Origin: an uncultured Oscillospiraceae bacterium
GTDB lineage: Bacteria; Bacillota; Clostridia; Oscillospirales; Oscillospiraceae
Direction: 5' to 3'
Assembly: GCA_947625815.1 (NCBI GenBank)
Contig: CANQPU010000002.1
Coordinates: forward strand, 78,812-142,811
DNA: 64,000 bases
The position numbers and the translations under genes are program-made. The notes under the pieces were generated by a model. It was not told the DNA's origin. It ran no database searches and worked only from the letters and a program-made list of their open reading frames with translations. Positions 61,276-64,000 of this stretch are shown piece after piece (within the stretch, counting starts at the first letter, position 1; the number at the start of each line of letters is the position of its first letter).

Positions 61276-61421
61276 AGGGACGTGGGCGTGAAGCGTAAGA
61301 GCTGGGACTCTTGCGTGAAAAGAAAGCTTTGACAGAAGAAGGATGTAACCGTTGAGGAATTTGCTAAAACCGCCGCGCCAAAGCGGCGCGGCGGCGTATT
61401 GGGGGATACATGGAGCCTGAT
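61276..61421. other. Gap with GC-rich hairpin
   Basis: No gene is seen. A perfect 10-bp stem, CCGCCGCGCC / GGCGCGGCGG, with a 5-nt loop lies near 61369-61394 without a following T run. Confidence 0.5.
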
Positions 61422-62234
61422 ATGAGTACAAAAGGCCGCCTGAAGATCGGCGTCATGAGCGACATCCACCTCAGCGGGAAAAAACATCGGCTGGTCCGCG
61501 CACTGAATGTGTTAAGGAATGTGGATATCCTGCTTATTATCGGGGATATTGCCAACGGAGGCGAGGAGGGGCAGTTTGAGCTGGTGCGGGAGGCTCTTTC
61601 CGAGTATCCGGACAGCATCCCCGTGTTCATCGTTGCGGGAAACCACGACATTCCGGGCAACGACGGGACAAGCTTTCGCGCCTTTGAGCGGGATATGCTC
61701 AGAAGGTCCCGGGACAGGATAGAGGTGGAGTCAGATCCCTCCGGGGCCTTTTACGTGAAGCTCAGTGAGGAACTGGATCTTTTCGGGCTGTCTCCTTTGT
61801 ATCATCAAAAGCTCTTTCACTTCCCAAGTAAGGGCGAACAGATGACGTTTCTGGAGACGGAGCTTGAGAAGAGCGGATGCCCAAGCCACGTCATCCTCTG
61901 CCATCCGCCGTTGGCAGCGCACAACCCGCAAAAGGGAAGGCCGTACCTGCCCGCGGAGCAGGACGCGCGGCTTCAGCGGATCCTGGACGAGCACCCCCAC
62001 GTCCTCTTTATCTCCGGACATACGCATTTATACCCGGAGATCGAGCCGGAGGACGAGTACGGGAATATCTACATAAATGACGGCAGCGTTTGCCCCACAC
62101 AGTCGAAGAAACAAAAAAGCGAGACCTTCCCCGGCAACATAATGACATTCGAATTTGATGGGACATTTGCGAAGTTCCGGACTGTGTTTTTGGGCGCAGA
62201 GCCAAAAGAAAGGGAGGAGGTCTTAAATGGCTAA
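61422..62234 (+). CDS. Calcineurin-like metallophosphoesterase
   Basis: The 270-residue protein shows the full calcineurin-like metal-binding set: SDIHLSG (about 13), IGDIANGG (about 40), VAGNHDIPG (about 71), LCHPPL (about 160) and ISGHTHLYPE (about 198). There is no signal peptide. I chose the ATG at 61422 (GGAG 6 nt upstream); one four codons earlier is equally possible. The next gene starts inside its end (8-nt overlap), so it is coupled to the HD protein. Its codon use is like the host's, so it may not belong to the GTPase module. Confidence 0.88.
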   Translation: MSTKGRLKIGVMSDIHLSGKKHRLVRALNVLRNVDILLIIGDIANGGEEGQFELVREALSEYPDSIPVFIVAGNHDIPGNDGTSFRAFERDMLRRSRDRIEVESDPSGAFYVKLSEELDLFGLSPLYHQKLFHFPSKGEQMTFLETELEKSGCPSHVILCHPPLAAHNPQKGRPYLPAEQDARLQRILDEHPHVLFISGHTHLYPEIEPEDEYGNIYINDGSVCPTQSKKQKSETFPGNIMTFEFDGTFAKFRTVFLGAEPKEREEVLNG

Positions 62235-62856
62235 ATCAGTTTTCAACGCGGAGAAGATGTACACCTACATCCGGGGCTTCGCCGCGGGAGCCCACATGTC
62301 CGAGACCACGCAGGCGTTGGGCTTTGCCCGGGAAAAACACTCAGGACAGCTTCGAAAGAGCGGTGAGCCGTACGTCATCCACCCGCTTACCATGGCCTGC
62401 AACGCCCTGAGCCTGGGCATCCGGGACGATACTATCATTGCCGCAATCCTCCTCCACGACGTCTGTGAGGATTGCGACGTGAGCCTCGCGGAGCTGCCCG
62501 TCAACGAGGCGGTAAAAAACGCCGTGCGTCTCCTGACGTTCAACATTCAGGATGGCGAAACGAAGGAAACCGCCAAGGTCCGCTATTATAACGCCATCGC
62601 GGAGTGCCGGGAGGCTGCCGTCACCAAAATCATCGATCGCTGTCACAACGTCTCCAGTATGGCCGGGACCTTTTCCGAGGAGAAGCTGCGGGCGTATATC
62701 GAGGAGACACGCCAATTTGTCCTGCCACTCCTCAAGAAAACAAAGGCACGTTACCCGGAGTATGCGGACATCCTTTTTGCCCTCAAATACCACATGGTCA
62801 GCGTCGTGGACTCCATCGAGGCCACCATGCTGGTGTATGAGCTAAAGGAAAAATGA
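62227..62856 (+). CDS. SpoT/Rel-type HD-domain protein (possible alarmone hydrolase)
   Basis: The 209-residue protein matches the metal-dependent HD hydrolase domain of Rel/SpoT: FAREKHSGQLRKSGEPYVIHPLTMA, then AAILLHDVCEDCD, and TKIIDRCHNVSSM. These supply the HD-fold metal ligands. There is no synthetase or TGS domain, so if it acts on (p)ppGpp it should only hydrolyse, like small alarmone hydrolases; other nucleotide substrates are possible. A GGGAGGAGG site lies before the ATG, within the overlapped end of the phosphoesterase gene. Confidence 0.85.
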   Translation: MAKSVFNAEKMYTYIRGFAAGAHMSETTQALGFAREKHSGQLRKSGEPYVIHPLTMACNALSLGIRDDTIIAAILLHDVCEDCDVSLAELPVNEAVKNAVRLLTFNIQDGETKETAKVRYYNAIAECREAAVTKIIDRCHNVSSMAGTFSEEKLRAYIEETRQFVLPLLKKTKARYPEYADILFALKYHMVSVVDSIEATMLVYELKEK

Positions 62857-62895
62857 GCGTCAACGACACTTTATAGACGCGAAAGGATTGTTACT

Positions 62896-63273
62896 ATGTT
62901 GGACATAAAAATACACGTGTCCACCATTGATTATTCCGCCACATTTCACACGTTATATCCGCTGCTTGCGGGGCATTTTACAAAGGCCGACGAGAAAAAT
63001 CTGCTAAAATCCCTGATCATCGCTCTGGGGGATGACGCGGAGAAGGTGTTCGTCAGTTGGCGGCCCTATCTGGAGGAGACGGAGCGCAGAAAGCTCATCG
63101 CCGGGATCGCCAGCCAGAACAGCCCGCGTCTGACGGCCCTTTTGAACGAAAAGCTTCAGAGCTTCGAGATCGGAAAAAGCATAAACAACGCCATCCTGAT
63201 GGGCAACAAGAAAATGCCAGAGGACGACGGACTGGATCTGGTCCATATGTCGGGAATACGGATAACACTCTAA
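62896..63273 (+). CDS. Small protein of unknown function
   Basis: I do not recognise this 125-residue protein. It is soluble and mixed in structure: a beta-like start (IKIHVSTIDY), helices through the middle (ADEKNLLKSLIIALGDDAEKVFVSW, ETERRKLIAGIASQ), and an end with SGIRITL. AAAGGA precedes the ATG by about 10 nt. It lies 39 bp after the HD gene on the same strand and may be its partner. Confidence 0.55.
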   Translation: MLDIKIHVSTIDYSATFHTLYPLLAGHFTKADEKNLLKSLIIALGDDAEKVFVSWRPYLEETERRKLIAGIASQNSPRLTALLNEKLQSFEIGKSINNAILMGNKKMPEDDGLDLVHMSGIRITL

Positions 63274-63422
63274 TATATTTTCTGCAGTGAATTGAAATGG
63301 TTTTATCTCATGAGACACGATTTAACAAGCATTGGAGAGGTGTGGTGTTTTAAAATACTCTATTTGGAGAACTATCTTTTGCCGCATTAAGTTGCGAGGA
63401 CGGCTTTTGGCCGGATAATGCC
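63274..63422. other. Intergenic region without gene
   Basis: Mostly AT-rich sequence after the last unknown gene. No frame with a ribosome site, no tRNA and no clear terminator were seen. Confidence 0.5.
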
Positions 63423-63759
63423 GCGGTGTGCTAATCGAAAACACCGCCGTTTCCGAATCTGCTTTGAACTGTCAGCAGCCGGAAAACGTATAGGACAGTC
63501 CCGACTTTGGCTCTCAAAGCCGGTCACATATGCAAAATTCATCGGGTTTCAGCGGGACACAAGCTGTCCCGCCGGTGAGGTTGCATATGTAACCGGCTTT
63601 TTTTATTAAATCGGCAATAGATATTGCCAATTTAATAAAAGATTTAAAGGCCATTTTGCTCGCCGCTGCGCGGCAACCGCAAAATATGGCCATTATTACT
63701 CCGGCAATCAATAAATCGCCGGAGTAATAAACAGCCGGCAAAAACTGAATGACCGGCTG
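63423..63759. repeat. Array of adjacent stem-loops
   Basis: Seven inverted repeats lie head to tail. GCGGTGT/ACACCGC at 63423-63447; ACTGTC/GACAGT at 63468-63499; a two-tier hairpin at 63516-63600, outer arms 20 nt with one G-T pair and inner GCGGGACA/TGTCCCGC. Then a 16-bp stem with one mismatch at 63603-63638; a two-tier hairpin at 63649-63691, inner GCCGC/GCGGC. A perfect TTATTACTCCGGC/GCCGGAGTAATAA stem follows at 63693-63730, then CAGCCGG/CCGGCTG at 63732-63759. No plausible protein is encoded. It may be a structured RNA or a mobile repeat. Confidence 0.7.
63516..63606 (+). terminator. Two-tier hairpin with T run
   Basis: The third stem-loop of the array ends in seven T residues on the plus strand (63598-63604), so it could terminate a transcript coming from the left. 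Confidence 0.55.
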
Positions 63760-63928
63760 GACAGGATATGTTATCGGGGAAGCGCGCCAGGATCTTCCGG
63801 GGGAAGGGAGCGCGCCAAAAATAACGAAACGCTGCGGTGAGATTCCGGGGCAGGAACGGGGTTCAGAAAGACCGGCGAAAGAGGACATATTTAAATAGCT
63901 AAATAAATACCTGCTGAGAAGGAGGGAT
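63760..63928. other. Leader-like sequence at the window edge
   Basis: No gene seen. It ends with a strong ribosome site, GAAGGAGGG (63918-63926), pointing right. Confidence 0.4.
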
Positions 63929-64000
63929 ATTTCCAAGAAGATCCGCTCATCACACCGCCTGCGGGGCAACGCCGGCGAACCCCTGTCCCAACCGCCCTAC
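63929..64000 (+). CDS. Possible 5' end of a gene cut by the window edge
   Basis: After GAAGGAGGG an open frame reads (I)SKKIRSSHRLRGNAGEPLSQPPY to the last base. No ATG, GTG or TTG opens it; the first candidate codon is an ATT only 2 nt from the ribosome site. It is too short to identify. Confidence 0.25.
   Translation, partial: MSKKIRSSHRLRGNAGEPLSQPPY

Noticed and set aside
63514..63969. A 151-codon minus-strand frame over the stem-loop array
   Set aside because: Its codons are imposed by the inverted repeats, no ribosome site precedes it, and no domain is recognisable.

Overview
The window looks like the chromosome of a high-G+C, spore-forming, Gram-positive anaerobe of the class Clostridia, most likely an Oscillospiraceae relative. 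Seen directly: mostly G+C-rich coding sequence, strong GGAGG-type ribosome sites, frequent TTG/GTG starts, and sigma-A-type promoters with 17-bp spacers. Known families agree: spoIID, an FtsK/SpoIIIE translocase, csaB, obg, acetate kinase, and only the oxidative arm of the TCA cycle. The family-level placement is inference. No rRNA, tRNA, CRISPR array or complete insertion sequence was seen.

Region 1 (1-45 kb) is host core. In order: plsY, uppP, ftsK/spoIIIE; htpG; thrH-mntP; a BMP-type sugar/nucleoside-binding-like protein with a phosphoesterase; a LemA-like/TPM/TelA/XpaC envelope operon; obg divergent from a cell-wall glycan operon (murJ, O-antigen-ligase-like polymerase, two glycosyltransferases, two DUF4330 proteins, a glycosyltransferase-CsaB fusion); M16 and M3 peptidases; an LRR lipoprotein; citrate synthase divergent from aconitase and isocitrate dehydrogenase (2-oxoglutarate for glutamate synthesis); ackA divergent from tmcAL; spoIID; two small membrane proteins; a GntR/ABC-transporter operon; a serine hydrolase; a polyphosphate:AMP phosphotransferase; and small accessory genes.

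Region 2 (45-49.5 kb) is an AT-rich island. After a GNAT gene, an XRE regulator and an orphan terminator comes a tight five-gene operon: four small paralogous winged-helix proteins sharing a Y-x-x-x-DG signature, then a PD-(D/E)XK-like nuclease. I do not recognise this as a named system; a defence or mobile-element function is possible. A promoter and terminator downstream frame about 400 nt with no convincing gene.

Region 3 (49.5-61.3 kb) is a distinct signalling/membrane-remodelling module with one strong promoter at its head: XRE regulator, membrane Ser/Thr kinase with leucine-rich repeats, LytTR regulator, a calcium-repeat protein with a C39-like peptidase domain, a small unknown protein, three consecutive but divergent dynamin-like GTPases, and a small protein with a hydrophobic C-terminal half. 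ATA isoleucine codons are frequent here and rare in the neighbours, which suggests separate ancestry. A metallophosphoesterase, a SpoT-like HD protein and a small unknown follow. The last 700 bp hold no clear gene but a run of about seven adjacent stem-loops, the most structured non-coding DNA in the window.
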